Source: Bacillota bacterium
GTDB taxonomy: Bacteria > Bacillota > Clostridia > Acetivibrionales > JANLFN01
Direction: 5' to 3'
NCBI GenBank assembly: GCA_023397675.1
Contig: JAEWTV010000010.1
Span: 1-64,000, forward strand
Length of the DNA: 64,000 nucleotides
Positions within the stretch are counted from its first letter, which is position 1. Every line of letters begins with the position of its first letter. The translations under genes were made by a program, and so were the position numbers. Below, one piece after another: positions 25,816 to 34,387 of the stretch. Under the pieces are notes generated by a model that was not told the origin of the DNA, did not search any database, and worked only from the letters and a program-made list of their open reading frames with translations.

Positions 25816-26076
25816 TTAAAATTCAGAACTAATACTTAAGGTTTTTGCCTGTACACCTTTAACACCGTTAAGTTCGCATTCAAGCGCATTTATTACTTCG
25901 TCTTCTCCTCCCATATGGAGAAGTATCAACCCCTCATCACTGCACACACCTTCGGTGTCATGCAGACCAAGTCTCATCTTGATGGCACAGCCATACTTGG
26001 TGAAAATCTCCTGAACATTTGGAGCCTCCTTTGAACGCTGATTCAGTACCACCGCCATAATATTATGCTTCCCCAA
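25816..26076 (-). CDS. Small TM1266-like protein (putative iron-hydrogenase system regulator)
   Basis: 86 residues from a TTG start with AGGAGG nine bases upstream. NIMAVVLNQRSKEAPNVQEIFTKYG, MRLGLHDTEGVCSDEGLILLHMGGEDEVINALECELNGVKGVQAKTLSI resembles the small ferredoxin-fold (NikR C-terminal-like) proteins of the TM1266 group, often linked to [FeFe] hydrogenase genes. No hydrogenase gene is in the window. It lies 18 bases after the ferritin gene on the same strand, suggesting an iron-related role. Confidence 0.65.
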   Translation of the reverse strand: MGKHNIMAVVLNQRSKEAPNVQEIFTKYGCAIKMRLGLHDTEGVCSDEGLILLHMGGEDEVINALECELNGVKGVQAKTLSISSEF

Positions 26077-26094
26077 TTTTAACTTCCTCCTTTT

Positions 26095-26625
26095 TTATAG
26101 TTGTGACGTTCCAGGTGTTATACTTGTGATCGGAGTATACACTCTTGCTGCCATTTCAGTATCAAGCATAAGAATTCCCTTTCCGTCATTACCCACAAGT
26201 TTAAATTTCCTCAAATTATTGTCTGCGTTAGCCTCTTCCTCTGTCTGTTCATTTACAAACCACTGAAGGAAACTGTTCGTTTTATGATCTCTTTCTTCCA
26301 ATGCAGCATCAACAATATCATAAATGGACTTGGTAACGTATTGTTCATGCTCATATGTCAATTTCAGTGCTTCCTCAATAGAACCAAAGTCAACCTTGGG
26401 TGCTTCAATAGCCCTTAAAGACACCTTACCCCCAACTTTGTTGAGATAGTTGAATATGAGCATTGCATGATCCCTTTCTTCCTGAGTCTGAACATGAAAC
26501 CAATGCGCAAACCCATTAAGATTCATTGATGTAAAATATGCTTCTATTGATAAATATAAATAAGCCGAGTAAAACTCCTTCCCCACCTGGTCATTCAACA
26601 TTTTTTCAAGTTTTTCACTTAACAT
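26095..26625 (-). CDS. ftnA: Ferritin (non-haem iron storage)
   Basis: 176 residues, the usual length. Diiron ferroxidase ligands are visible: E17-region (GKEFYSAYLYLS), TQEERDHAM (Glu and His of helix B), and YEHEQYVTKSI, with NEQTEEEANADN later. It stores Fe3+ in a 24-mer shell and limits oxidative damage. A GGAGG-type site lies before the ATG. It forms a likely two-gene unit with the small gene that follows. Confidence 0.93.
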   Translation of the reverse strand: MLSEKLEKMLNDQVGKEFYSAYLYLSIEAYFTSMNLNGFAHWFHVQTQEERDHAMLIFNYLNKVGGKVSLRAIEAPKVDFGSIEEALKLTYEHEQYVTKSIYDIVDAALEERDHKTNSFLQWFVNEQTEEEANADNNLRKFKLVGNDGKGILMLDTEMAARVYTPITSITPGTSQL

Positions 26626-26937
26626 ACAAACTTCCTCCCTTTGTTAATCATAAAAATTATTTTAATTTATAAATAAATATACCCATAAAGATTCCATTTT
26701 AACATTAATTTTATAAACATATGCATGTAACTAAATTCTTAATGAATCATATATTACTAATATGAAAACACAAACACTCCCTAAAAATACATAAACAGGC
26801 CAAAACAATTACAGCTGCAGAGTTCAATGGGGAAACTGCAGCTTATGTCATGCTCTAAATAATATTTTCGTTTTTCTCTTTATATTCAATATGGTCTTAT
26901 GTTTAAGTAAATAAGGGAGTTAAAGGAGTTGAAAAGA
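26626..26937. promoter_or_regulatory. Divergent region between ferritin and asnB, with a hairpin
   Basis: A 312-base AT-rich gap. An 8-bp inverted repeat AGCTGCAG ... CTGCAGCT (26813-26843) with a 15-base loop containing GGGG lies about 95 bases before asnB and could be a leader hairpin. AAAGGAG precedes the asnB start. No known riboswitch was recognised. Confidence 0.4.
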
Positions 26938-28782
26938 ATGTGCGGTATAGCAGGATGGATAAATCTGAAGGCCGATTTATCAATGCAGCAGGATGTTATG
27001 GAAAGAATGTCAAAAAAGTTGTCTTACAGAGGCCCGGATTCTTCAGGCATGTGGTTTTCACAGCATGCTGCTTTGGCACACAGACGTCTTATAGTTGTTG
27101 ACCCTGAAGGCGGTGGTCAGCCAATGATAAGAAGCAGGGGAGATAAATCATACATAATAATATATAATGGGGAACTTTATAATACATCGGAACTTAGAAA
27201 TGAACTGACCGGCTTGGGTCATAGGATTTCAAGCAATTCAGATACAGAAGTTCTTCTTACATCCTATATTGAGTGGGGACCTTCATGCGTCGAACATCTG
27301 AACGGGATTTTTGCATTTGGTATATGGGATGAATACAAACAACAGCTCTTTCTTGCTCGTGACAGGTTTGGTGTAAAACCCCTGTTTTATAGCAAAACAG
27401 GTGAATCATTTGTATTCGCATCAGAGCTTAAGGCTTTGCTTGCACACCCGGCAGTCAACCCGGAAGTAACCGTGGAAGGCCTTGCAGAGTTATTTTCTTT
27501 AGGACCCGCAAGAACGCCGGGGCATGGTATATTCAAGAATGTTTATGAAGTAAAGCCCTCAGAATGCATTACTTACAACAGCATGGGGCTTCAACACAAG
27601 AAATACTGGTCTCTTGAGAGCTACTCCCATACCGATGACGAGGAAACAACAATCGAGACTATACGTACTCTTGTTGTAGATGCCATTGAAAGGCAGCTTG
27701 TTTCTGATGTTCCAGTATGCACCTTCCTATCAGGAGGCCTTGACTCAAGTGCAATAACTTCTGTAGCAGCGTCATACTTCAAAAAGCATGGGAATGCGCC
27801 ACTTCACACATATTCAATAGATTACAAGGACAACGATAAATATTTTAAGCCAAGCTCTTTTCAACCAAATTCCGATGCGCCATGGGTAAGAAGAATGGTC
27901 GCGGAATGCGGTACGCAGCATCACTTTATAGAGGTGGACACCCATCAACTTTCCTATGCACTTATAGATGCAGTTAGAGCCCGAGACCTTCCAGGAATGA
28001 CCGATATTGATTCATCCTTATGGCTATTTTGCAAGGAAATAAAGAAGAATGCTACAGTAGCCCTATCTGGCGAGTGCGCAGATGAAGTATTCGGCGGATA
28101 CCCATGGTTTCATCGTGAAGACATGTTAAATGCAGACACCTTCCCATGGACCAGATTTCTTGATGAAAGAACCAGAGTCCTATCTCCTGAAATAAAAAAC
28201 CTTATAAAGCCAAAGGAATACGTTACAAGAAGGTATATTGAAACCTTGGAAGAAGTCCCAAGACTTCAGGGAGAAGACCCTGTAGAAGCTAGAAGAAGAG
28301 AAATCTTTTATCTCAACCTTACATGGTTTATGTCAACCCTTCTTGACCGCAAAGACCGAATGAGCATGGCCCATGGTCTTGAGGTAAGAGTTCCTTATTG
28401 TGACCATAGACTCGTTCAGTATGTGTGGAATATACCTTGGAGTTTAAAAATGTACAACGGACGTGAAAAAGGCATTCTGAGACAGGCATTGAAAGGAATA
28501 CTTCCTGATGACGTATTGGAGCGCAAAAAAAGTCCATACCCCAAAACACATAATCCAGCATACGAAGCTAAAATGAGGTCCTGGCTTTTAGATATTCTTG
28601 ATGAGGGCAGCTCGCCTTTGACGGGAATAATTGATGAAGGTCAGGTAAGATGGATTATAGAAAACGAAAAGGCAGACTACGGCAGACCGTGGTTCGGTCA
28701 GCTTATGGCACTTCCGCAGCTTTTTGCATATTTGATACAGGTTGATATTTGGATGAGAGAGTATAATGTCAGACTGGTTTAA
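26938..28782 (+). CDS. asnB: Asparagine synthetase (glutamine-hydrolysing)
   Basis: 614 residues. The ATG at 26938 is chosen over a TTG three codons earlier because Met must be removed to expose the catalytic Cys2 (MCGIAGW), and GGAG lies nine bases upstream. The N-terminal Ntn glutaminase (about 1-200: RGPDSSG, AHRRL, NGELYN) frees ammonia from glutamine. The C-terminal synthetase domain has the ATP pyrophosphatase loop SGGLDSSAI (from residue 265) and GECADEVFGGYPW. It makes asparagine from aspartate, ATP and glutamine. Single gene with its own terminator. Confidence 0.95.
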   Translation: MCGIAGWINLKADLSMQQDVMERMSKKLSYRGPDSSGMWFSQHAALAHRRLIVVDPEGGGQPMIRSRGDKSYIIIYNGELYNTSELRNELTGLGHRISSNSDTEVLLTSYIEWGPSCVEHLNGIFAFGIWDEYKQQLFLARDRFGVKPLFYSKTGESFVFASELKALLAHPAVNPEVTVEGLAELFSLGPARTPGHGIFKNVYEVKPSECITYNSMGLQHKKYWSLESYSHTDDEETTIETIRTLVVDAIERQLVSDVPVCTFLSGGLDSSAITSVAASYFKKHGNAPLHTYSIDYKDNDKYFKPSSFQPNSDAPWVRRMVAECGTQHHFIEVDTHQLSYALIDAVRARDLPGMTDIDSSLWLFCKEIKKNATVALSGECADEVFGGYPWFHREDMLNADTFPWTRFLDERTRVLSPEIKNLIKPKEYVTRRYIETLEEVPRLQGEDPVEARRREIFYLNLTWFMSTLLDRKDRMSMAHGLEVRVPYCDHRLVQYVWNIPWSLKMYNGREKGILRQALKGILPDDVLERKKSPYPKTHNPAYEAKMRSWLLDILDEGSSPLTGIIDEGQVRWIIENEKADYGRPWFGQLMALPQLFAYLIQVDIWMREYNVRLV

Positions 28783-28786
28783 AAAA

Positions 28787-28806
28787 ACCCGGCTATTCAG
28801 CCGGGT
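28787..28806. terminator. Terminator shared by asnB and the convergent membrane gene
   Basis: Perfect 8-bp stem ACCCGGCT-ATTC-AGCCGGGT, with seven A before it, so it is strongest on the minus strand. It overlaps the end of the convergent gene. Confidence 0.75.
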
Positions 28807-29335
28807 CTTTGGGTTCAATAGGTTCTGATCTTTCTGTCGCTTCAGGTGTTTCTATACAGCTTACTTGCCCTATTTCATTCACATGCTCTGTAAACTCTAT
28901 TTTTCTAAAGCTGGTTACAAGTGAATACCCAAATACGGCCTGTACTAATATCAACAGCGTCGAGTAATCGGAAAAACGAGAAAAGAAATTATTGATTATA
29001 CCTAATACAAAAGCCTGGGACAAAGGAAATATGGTCGCTGTTATTCCAACAATGAAACAAGGCAACGCAACAATTAATAATCTCAATAAATCAAATGTCC
29101 ATCTGCCGGTCTTTTTTCTTTCAATTATGTGGTATTCAAGTGCAAGAACTCCTCCTAACAATGCAAACACAACAAATCTCAGCGATCCATAAAGATAAGT
29201 GTAAATATTGTTTATAGTAGCTGCTTCTTCAACTTTCTCTTGTATAAGAACTTTTTGTTTATCGATAACAGCCAGAAGGAAGATTATAACCAAAATGCCT
29301 ATATAAAAATATATCTTTCTTGCGTTTGTCTTCAA
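28793..29335 (-). CDS. Four-helix membrane protein of unknown function
   Basis: 180 residues. Hydrophobic helices at about 8-24, 49-68, 82-112 (possibly two) and 120-140, then a soluble acidic C-terminal tail rich in Glu and Pro (about 145-180). It recalls YqhR-like and other small integral membrane proteins of Firmicutes, but no diagnostic motif was found. Single minus-strand gene, convergent with asnB. Confidence 0.6.
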   Translation of the reverse strand: MKTNARKIYFYIGILVIIFLLAVIDKQKVLIQEKVEEAATINNIYTYLYGSLRFVVFALLGGVLALEYHIIERKKTGRWTFDLLRLLIVALPCFIVGITATIFPLSQAFVLGIINNFFSRFSDYSTLLILVQAVFGYSLVTSFRKIEFTEHVNEIGQVSCIETPEATERSEPIEPKDPAE

Positions 29336-29564
29336 TATATCACCCGCTTCACTAAATTAGATACATTTATTATGAGCATTATTATATAAACCAAACATAA
29401 ATAAACTATTTTATAGTATACTAAATCTTGCATTTATGTTTACAGCTGTAATATATTCATTCTCATCTATCCCGTCCACTTTAAAAAATGTCTTTTGTGC
29501 TTGTGCTGCGATATTGTAGCGTAATATAATAAAACTAACAAATTGAAGGGGGTAATATATAAGC

Positions 29565-30122
29565 ATGGATACTAGTTATCTTGAAAACCAACTTGGCAAC
29601 GGTTTTCCTACAGGAATAGTAATTGCAGGTGGAATAGCATTAGTCCTTTTTATAATAGTACTGGCAGCATTTAAGACAGCCAGGAAAATTTTTGGAGGTA
29701 TCTTTCTGGCAGCAGGTATCGGCGGTGTTGTATATGGTTTCATAAGGATGGAGTCACTGGAATCAAAGATAATCCGTAATGTTGGCGGAAGTGATAAGCA
29801 AATGATTGCAGTTTTTGTTGCAGGTGGAGTAGTTCTTCTTTTGGGAATAATAATGCTGGCTATTGGTTCTTCGAGAAGCAGGAATACATACGCCGGGCAA
29901 ATGCAGCCTCCCCCGTACCAAATGCCTAATCCAAATTATCAAATGCAGCCTCCTCCATACCAGATGCCTAACCAGAACTATCAGGCACCTAATCAGAATT
30001 ATCAGATGCAGCAGCCTCAGAACTTTCAGCCAGAAGGTCCTGCAAAGGTGCAGTGCAGTAACTGTCAGGCATTAAGTGATGCAGGAAGCAAGTTCTGCCG
30101 TAATTGCGGAAATCAATTATAA
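29565..30122 (+). CDS. Membrane protein with Pro/Gln/Tyr repeats and C-terminal zinc ribbon
   Basis: 185 residues. Two membrane helices (about 16-36 and 75-98) enclose a short loop. A low-complexity stretch (about 112-155) follows, with PPPYQMPN and PNQNYQ repeated several times, then a zinc ribbon with two CxxC pairs (CSNC, CRNC). The ribbon should be cytoplasmic. GGGGG lies about eight bases upstream of the start. Function unknown; zinc-ribbon membrane proteins of this kind often belong to envelope or signalling systems. Confidence 0.7.
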   Translation: MDTSYLENQLGNGFPTGIVIAGGIALVLFIIVLAAFKTARKIFGGIFLAAGIGGVVYGFIRMESLESKIIRNVGGSDKQMIAVFVAGGVVLLLGIIMLAIGSSRSRNTYAGQMQPPPYQMPNPNYQMQPPPYQMPNQNYQAPNQNYQMQQPQNFQPEGPAKVQCSNCQALSDAGSKFCRNCGNQL

Positions 30123-30134
30123 TAATCATTATTC

Positions 30135-30176
30135 AAAAAGCAATTTACCGGAAGCTAATCTGGGAATTGCTTTTTT
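30135..30176 (+). terminator. Intrinsic terminator
   Basis: 11-bp stem AAAAAGCAATT / AATTGCTTTTT enclosing a smaller CCGG/CTGG pair, followed by TTTTTT. It ends the zinc-ribbon gene. Confidence 0.75.
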
Positions 30177-30257
30177 ATTTTTAAAATTAGTTTAAAACTT
30201 TCCATATACTTCCGATATTATTGTTAGAAGTAAACATTTGTTTATTATGGAGGAATA

Positions 30258-30734
30258 ATGATTTATTCAATAAATAGCGTTGAAGTAAAAAATAGCAAAA
30301 TATCGGGCGACAGACCTGCTTCCAAAGAACCTGCAAGCTTTTCAGATGTGTTGGTTTTAGCTAAGTCTAGCGCAGAAAACGTAAAAGCACAACAGCAGCT
30401 TGATCTTGATATGAAAAGGCTAGCTACATTCATGGGTATCGGCCCTAAAATACTACAGGCTGTTTTAGGTGATCTTAATGTTGATCCTCAAAACCTCAAT
30501 TTTAATCCGGTTTCAAAAGCAGATTTTGCTTTACGTGACATTGCTGAGTACTTCGGTATAAGCCCTATGACAATGCAGGCAATTTTGGACAAATTAAATA
30601 TTGATAGAAGTGAATTGGTTGATGTAAAAAAGGAAAACAAAATTATAATGAAGCTGAGTAAATTATTAAAATTAAAACCATCAGAGGAAGATGATATCCA
30701 AAAAATACTCCAGCAATATCAAGAAAAATTGTAA
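30258..30734 (+). CDS. Uncharacterised helical protein with two similar segments
   Basis: 158 residues, no signal peptide or membrane helix. Two related segments, MKRLATFMGIGPKILQAVLGDLNVD (about 51-75) and LRDIAEYFGISPMTMQAILDKLNID (about 89-113), look like a duplicated helix-turn-helix or helical hairpin unit. The N-terminal 40 residues are Ser- and Lys-rich and probably unstructured; the C-terminus is highly charged. GGAGG precedes the ATG. DNA binding is possible from the HTH-like repeats but unproven. Confidence 0.6.
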   Translation: MIYSINSVEVKNSKISGDRPASKEPASFSDVLVLAKSSAENVKAQQQLDLDMKRLATFMGIGPKILQAVLGDLNVDPQNLNFNPVSKADFALRDIAEYFGISPMTMQAILDKLNIDRSELVDVKKENKIIMKLSKLLKLKPSEEDDIQKILQQYQEKL

Positions 30735-30789
30735 TCATTTTATGTAAATTATCATAATATAATGTATCAGATTTAAAGGTGGGGTAACC

Positions 30790-31122
30790 ATGCCAACCGC
30801 ATATTTTGGTACATTAACCTATAACGTAGCACCAGGAGACAAACTTTATACTATCGCGCATAATTACAATACCACCATAGCAAACATACTTAAATTCAAC
30901 CACATTCCAAACCCCGACCTAATATTTATCGGGCAAAAAATCATCGTACCGCTGTCCCCGCCCGAGGCGATAATATATACGGTTGTACATGGTGATACTC
31001 TATACTCTATCGCAAAAAAGTATGATACATTTGTTATTAACCTCATTAAATTCAATTACCTGTCTACACCCTATCTTATTTATCCCGGCCAGGAGTTGAT
31101 AGTAACGGCTTCATTAAGATAA
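30790..31122 (+). CDS. Two-LysM-domain protein
   Basis: 110 residues made almost wholly of two LysM repeats (about 12-57 and 63-107), each with YTVxxGDTLYSIAxxY, an Asn or Lys-Phe-Asn turn and IYPGQxLIV. LysM binds N-acetylglucosamine in peptidoglycan, spore coats or chitin. There is no signal peptide, so it may be a spore-coat protein that assembles from the mother cell or be exported by another route. AGGTGGGG lies upstream of the ATG. Confidence 0.88.
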   Translation: MPTAYFGTLTYNVAPGDKLYTIAHNYNTTIANILKFNHIPNPDLIFIGQKIIVPLSPPEAIIYTVVHGDTLYSIAKKYDTFVINLIKFNYLSTPYLIYPGQELIVTASLR

Positions 31123-31137
31123 TCATGGTTAAGAGTA

Positions 31138-31170
31138 AAAGCAGCTGTCTATTATTCAGACAGCTGCTTT
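31138..31170. terminator. Bidirectional terminator
   Basis: 13-bp stem AAAGCAGCTGTCT / AGACAGCTGCTTT with loop ATTATTC, between convergent genes. Confidence 0.8.
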
Positions 31171-31182
31171 AGAATTATCAGG

Positions 31183-33546
31183 TTATTCCAAAATAAGATC
31201 TCTTGGGCTGATATTCTTAATCTTACCTGATGGAATCCATGAGCTGATAAAACTTACGAAGAGACATATTGGTATTACAAATATTATTCCCAGCAAGTTG
31301 TATATCATCGGAAAATCAACAATTCCTATACCTGTAATCATCATACTAACCAAATTGCCGCCGAAAGCGTAAGATAGAGGCACCCCTACCAGAACACCGA
31401 CCAGTGTTAAAATTATTATTCTCCAAACAATTGATATTCTTGCTTGTAAAGGTGTTAATCCGACAGCTTTTATTACACCAAATATCTTTTTTTCCTTATA
31501 AATATTCACTAGTGTAGAATTAAAAATTATAATCATAATAACAAATGTAAAGATACATCCAAGGAAGACAACAAATGAATTAATACCTGACCCTATTCCA
31601 GACATATAACCATCTATTGTATCCTTGAAAGGATGAATATCAAGCATCCCTTTATATTTAACTGTATACTCGTCTATAAACTGCTGACGGGAGCCCAAAT
31701 CCTTATAAATAATTGCATAGTCCTGAAGGCTATAGCCGGAAATAGCCATTTTAACCAGTGAACTTTGGGCTCTTATACCCCAACCAGCTCTAAGTGAAGA
31801 CTGATAAACACCTGTAATAAGTAAATCAAACTTTTTTCCTCCAATACTTACAAGTAAATAGTCCCCTATAGATTTTCCAAAAAACCTTTCCGCATTTACA
31901 GATATTGATATTTCATCATTTTTTACAGGATTTCTGCCTTTTAAATTGAGTGTACCAATGCTATCGGCATCCCCCTCGTAAACTGTAAGTGAAACATTCT
32001 TATAGTCCTTGCCATTCTGAGGCTCTATTCTTACAGGAAGACCTATATTTTCTACCGGTACTATCGCCTTCAGCCTGCTATCCTTTTTCAATTCATTATA
32101 AAGATTCATCCTAAGACTACTGTCTGCACTTTCCTTAAAACCAAGTGTATCATTTCTCATATCAAAACCCCATAAACTTGATTTTTCTTCCAGGTGCGAA
32201 AAAGAATAAACCATATTTATGGAAAATACAAGAACAGCCGACAAAGCTAGTGATGAAACAAATAAAATAAGCGACTGTCCTTTCTGAGTAAATATCTGTC
32301 TAACTGCCAATATTACTGACACGGGAAATTTTTTCATTCTATAAAAGCTTGAATTTTTAAGTTTAGCTACACCCTGAATATCTTCTCTCATGGCATTAAC
32401 CGGACTTAGTTTACCTGCTTTGCGTGCAGTCAGGAATGAGACAACTCCTACAATTGATACTATTGTAATAAAAGCAAACACTCCCGACATAAGTAAAGAT
32501 ACATCCATCGATGTTATTCCCATTGATCTTACCAAAGTTTCCGTAATTGTGTTAACAACCGCTGAACCTGCTAATATTCCGAAGGGTACGGCTATGATTG
32601 CAAGAATAATATATTGCAAAGCATATAGTGTTGTTACCCATAGTGAGGTATGCCCCTGTGCTTTCAATATTCCTATAGTCTTTACATCAGAAGCGACAGA
32701 TGTAGATATGGTAAATATAATGATGAATAAAGCTATGAGTAAAAGAATAAAGGAAAATACCATAAGAATAGATCCCTCTATCTGATATTGCATTATATAT
32801 GAGGTTGAAATAATTTCATAATCAAGAACACCTGCGGAAAAAGGCTTTCCAAGATAATTCTCGAACTGCTTCCATAGACTTTCTCTTTTTGAATAATCGC
32901 TGAAATGTAATCCAATAAAATCCCCGTCAGATTTTTTTAACTCGAATATCTTATTAAGTTCGTCTGGAGCTGTCCATATTCTTAAGGCTCCCATTGAAGG
33001 TGAACCAAATTGGGGATCGGCTATTATTGCAGATATTTTATAGCTTTTAAGTCCGTCTTTCGTAGATATTTCCAGATTATCTCCAAGCTTTGCTTTATGC
33101 TTGTCTGCAAAACTTATACAAACCCATACTTCCCCTGGTGAAGGACAGTTTTTATTTATACCCTCAGCTATTTCAAGCTTATCCTGAGTAAGAACCTTAT
33201 CAGGTTTTTCAGTGAAGTAGATTGCGCCGTCATTTATAACCTGCCCCTTAAACTCAAGTCTGTCAGTTGAATAGTAGTATTTAAATGTCTCAACAGTAAT
33301 ACCTTGAATATTCTGCCACCAATCGGCTATTACATTGGTATCATAAATTCCGTATTCGTTCAGCAATTGCAGCTGAGAAGCATTGAGCCTTTTATACATG
33401 TCATCAAAGGGCTTTTCAACGTTGTGGGAAATACTTATGGACGCAGTAAAAATAACTGCTGCGGCCGCAATAATAATTGCTGTTAATATACTTTGTGATT
33501 TCCTCTTTTTAAAATTAGCCACTAAAAGGGTAATAATTCCTCTCAT
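31183..33546 (-). CDS. ABC transporter permease, FtsX/MacB type
   Basis: 787 residues from the ATG at 33546 (GGGGTGG upstream); upstream ATGs overlap the ATPase gene and lack a site. It has an N-terminal helix (about 14-36), a large extracellular domain, three helices with an FtsX domain (about 250-390), a helix at about 420, a second extracellular domain, and three more helices (about 655-780). This duplicated FtsX plan is that of peptide, lipoprotein or antibiotic-related efflux systems rather than importers. It is encoded after its ATPase and a two-component system, an arrangement seen for envelope-stress or peptide-resistance modules. Confidence 0.85.
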   Translation of the reverse strand: MRGIITLLVANFKKRKSQSILTAIIIAAAAVIFTASISISHNVEKPFDDMYKRLNASQLQLLNEYGIYDTNVIADWWQNIQGITVETFKYYYSTDRLEFKGQVINDGAIYFTEKPDKVLTQDKLEIAEGINKNCPSPGEVWVCISFADKHKAKLGDNLEISTKDGLKSYKISAIIADPQFGSPSMGALRIWTAPDELNKIFELKKSDGDFIGLHFSDYSKRESLWKQFENYLGKPFSAGVLDYEIISTSYIMQYQIEGSILMVFSFILLLIALFIIIFTISTSVASDVKTIGILKAQGHTSLWVTTLYALQYIILAIIAVPFGILAGSAVVNTITETLVRSMGITSMDVSLLMSGVFAFITIVSIVGVVSFLTARKAGKLSPVNAMREDIQGVAKLKNSSFYRMKKFPVSVILAVRQIFTQKGQSLILFVSSLALSAVLVFSINMVYSFSHLEEKSSLWGFDMRNDTLGFKESADSSLRMNLYNELKKDSRLKAIVPVENIGLPVRIEPQNGKDYKNVSLTVYEGDADSIGTLNLKGRNPVKNDEISISVNAERFFGKSIGDYLLVSIGGKKFDLLITGVYQSSLRAGWGIRAQSSLVKMAISGYSLQDYAIIYKDLGSRQQFIDEYTVKYKGMLDIHPFKDTIDGYMSGIGSGINSFVVFLGCIFTFVIMIIIFNSTLVNIYKEKKIFGVIKAVGLTPLQARISIVWRIIILTLVGVLVGVPLSYAFGGNLVSMMITGIGIVDFPMIYNLLGIIFVIPICLFVSFISSWIPSGKIKNISPRDLILE

Positions 33547-33547
33547 T

Positions 33548-34306
33548 TTACCACCCCTTTTCACTGACATATGCAAATATCTGCTTTTCCCTGATTTCTT
33601 TTAATTCAGGAGAATACTTTCCAAGACGCAGGTCTCCGTCTATCCTGCCATCCTTAATGAAAAGGATTCTGTCAGCCCTGCATGCAGCCTTAATATCATG
33701 GGTAACCATCACAACCGATTGCCCATTATTATTAATTTCTGTAAGTAGGTCGAGTACGTTTATACCCTGTTGTGAGTTCAAACTACCGGTAGGTTCATCT
33801 GCAAAAAGAACCTGCGGGCTATTGATAAGTGCTCTTGCGATAGCAACCCTTTGCTGCTGTCCGCCCGACACTTTAGATGGAAGCCTGCCGGATAACTCCC
33901 GTATTCCCATTGACCCCAGCAGTTTAAAGGAATGTTCATGAACTTTTTCTTTGTCCTTCTCTCCCAAATAACCAGGAAGAGCGATGTTTTCGAACAACGT
34001 CAGATTGGGGACAAGGTTTATTGCTTGAAAAACAAACCCTACATTTTTTCTTCTGAATAAGGCCATTTCTTTCTCTTTAATCTTATCTATACGCTGTCCC
34101 TGGAAATATACTTCTCCGGCTGTAATCCTGTCCATACCGCTTAAAAGGTATAATAAAGTAGACTTGCCCGAGCCGGAACTGCCCATAATTACGGTAAAAT
34201 CATTTTCATATATCTCCATGCTGATATTACGAATTGCATGAAATTGTTCCCCATCGCTTACAAAGGTTTTACATACATCTACTGTTTTAATAATCGGTTT
34301 TGCCAT
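33548..34306 (-). CDS. ABC transporter ATPase, LolD/MacB type
   Basis: 252 residues. Walker A GSSGSGKSTLLYLL, Q-loop region FVFQAINLVPNLTLFENIALP, signature VSGGQQQRVAIARAL, Walker B VLFADEPTGSLN, and H-loop VTHD. The FQ...NLTLFENI form and NSQQG after Walker B are typical of MacB/LolD/BceA ATPases. Pairs with the FtsX-type permease that begins immediately after. Confidence 0.92.
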   Translation of the reverse strand: MAKPIIKTVDVCKTFVSDGEQFHAIRNISMEIYENDFTVIMGSSGSGKSTLLYLLSGMDRITAGEVYFQGQRIDKIKEKEMALFRRKNVGFVFQAINLVPNLTLFENIALPGYLGEKDKEKVHEHSFKLLGSMGIRELSGRLPSKVSGGQQQRVAIARALINSPQVLFADEPTGSLNSQQGINVLDLLTEINNNGQSVVMVTHDIKAACRADRILFIKDGRIDGDLRLGKYSPELKEIREKQIFAYVSEKGW

Positions 34307-34387
34307 ATAATCACTCCATTCAGCCTGTTATAATTCAATTTTATGGAGTAAATCTTTAGTAGTCCTTATCAAGATATTAAGAAATTA

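Noticed and set aside
29930..30020. Short tandem repeat that might be a CRISPR or VNTR
   Set aside because: It encodes in-frame PPPYQMPN/NQNYQ repeats of the membrane protein and has no spacers.
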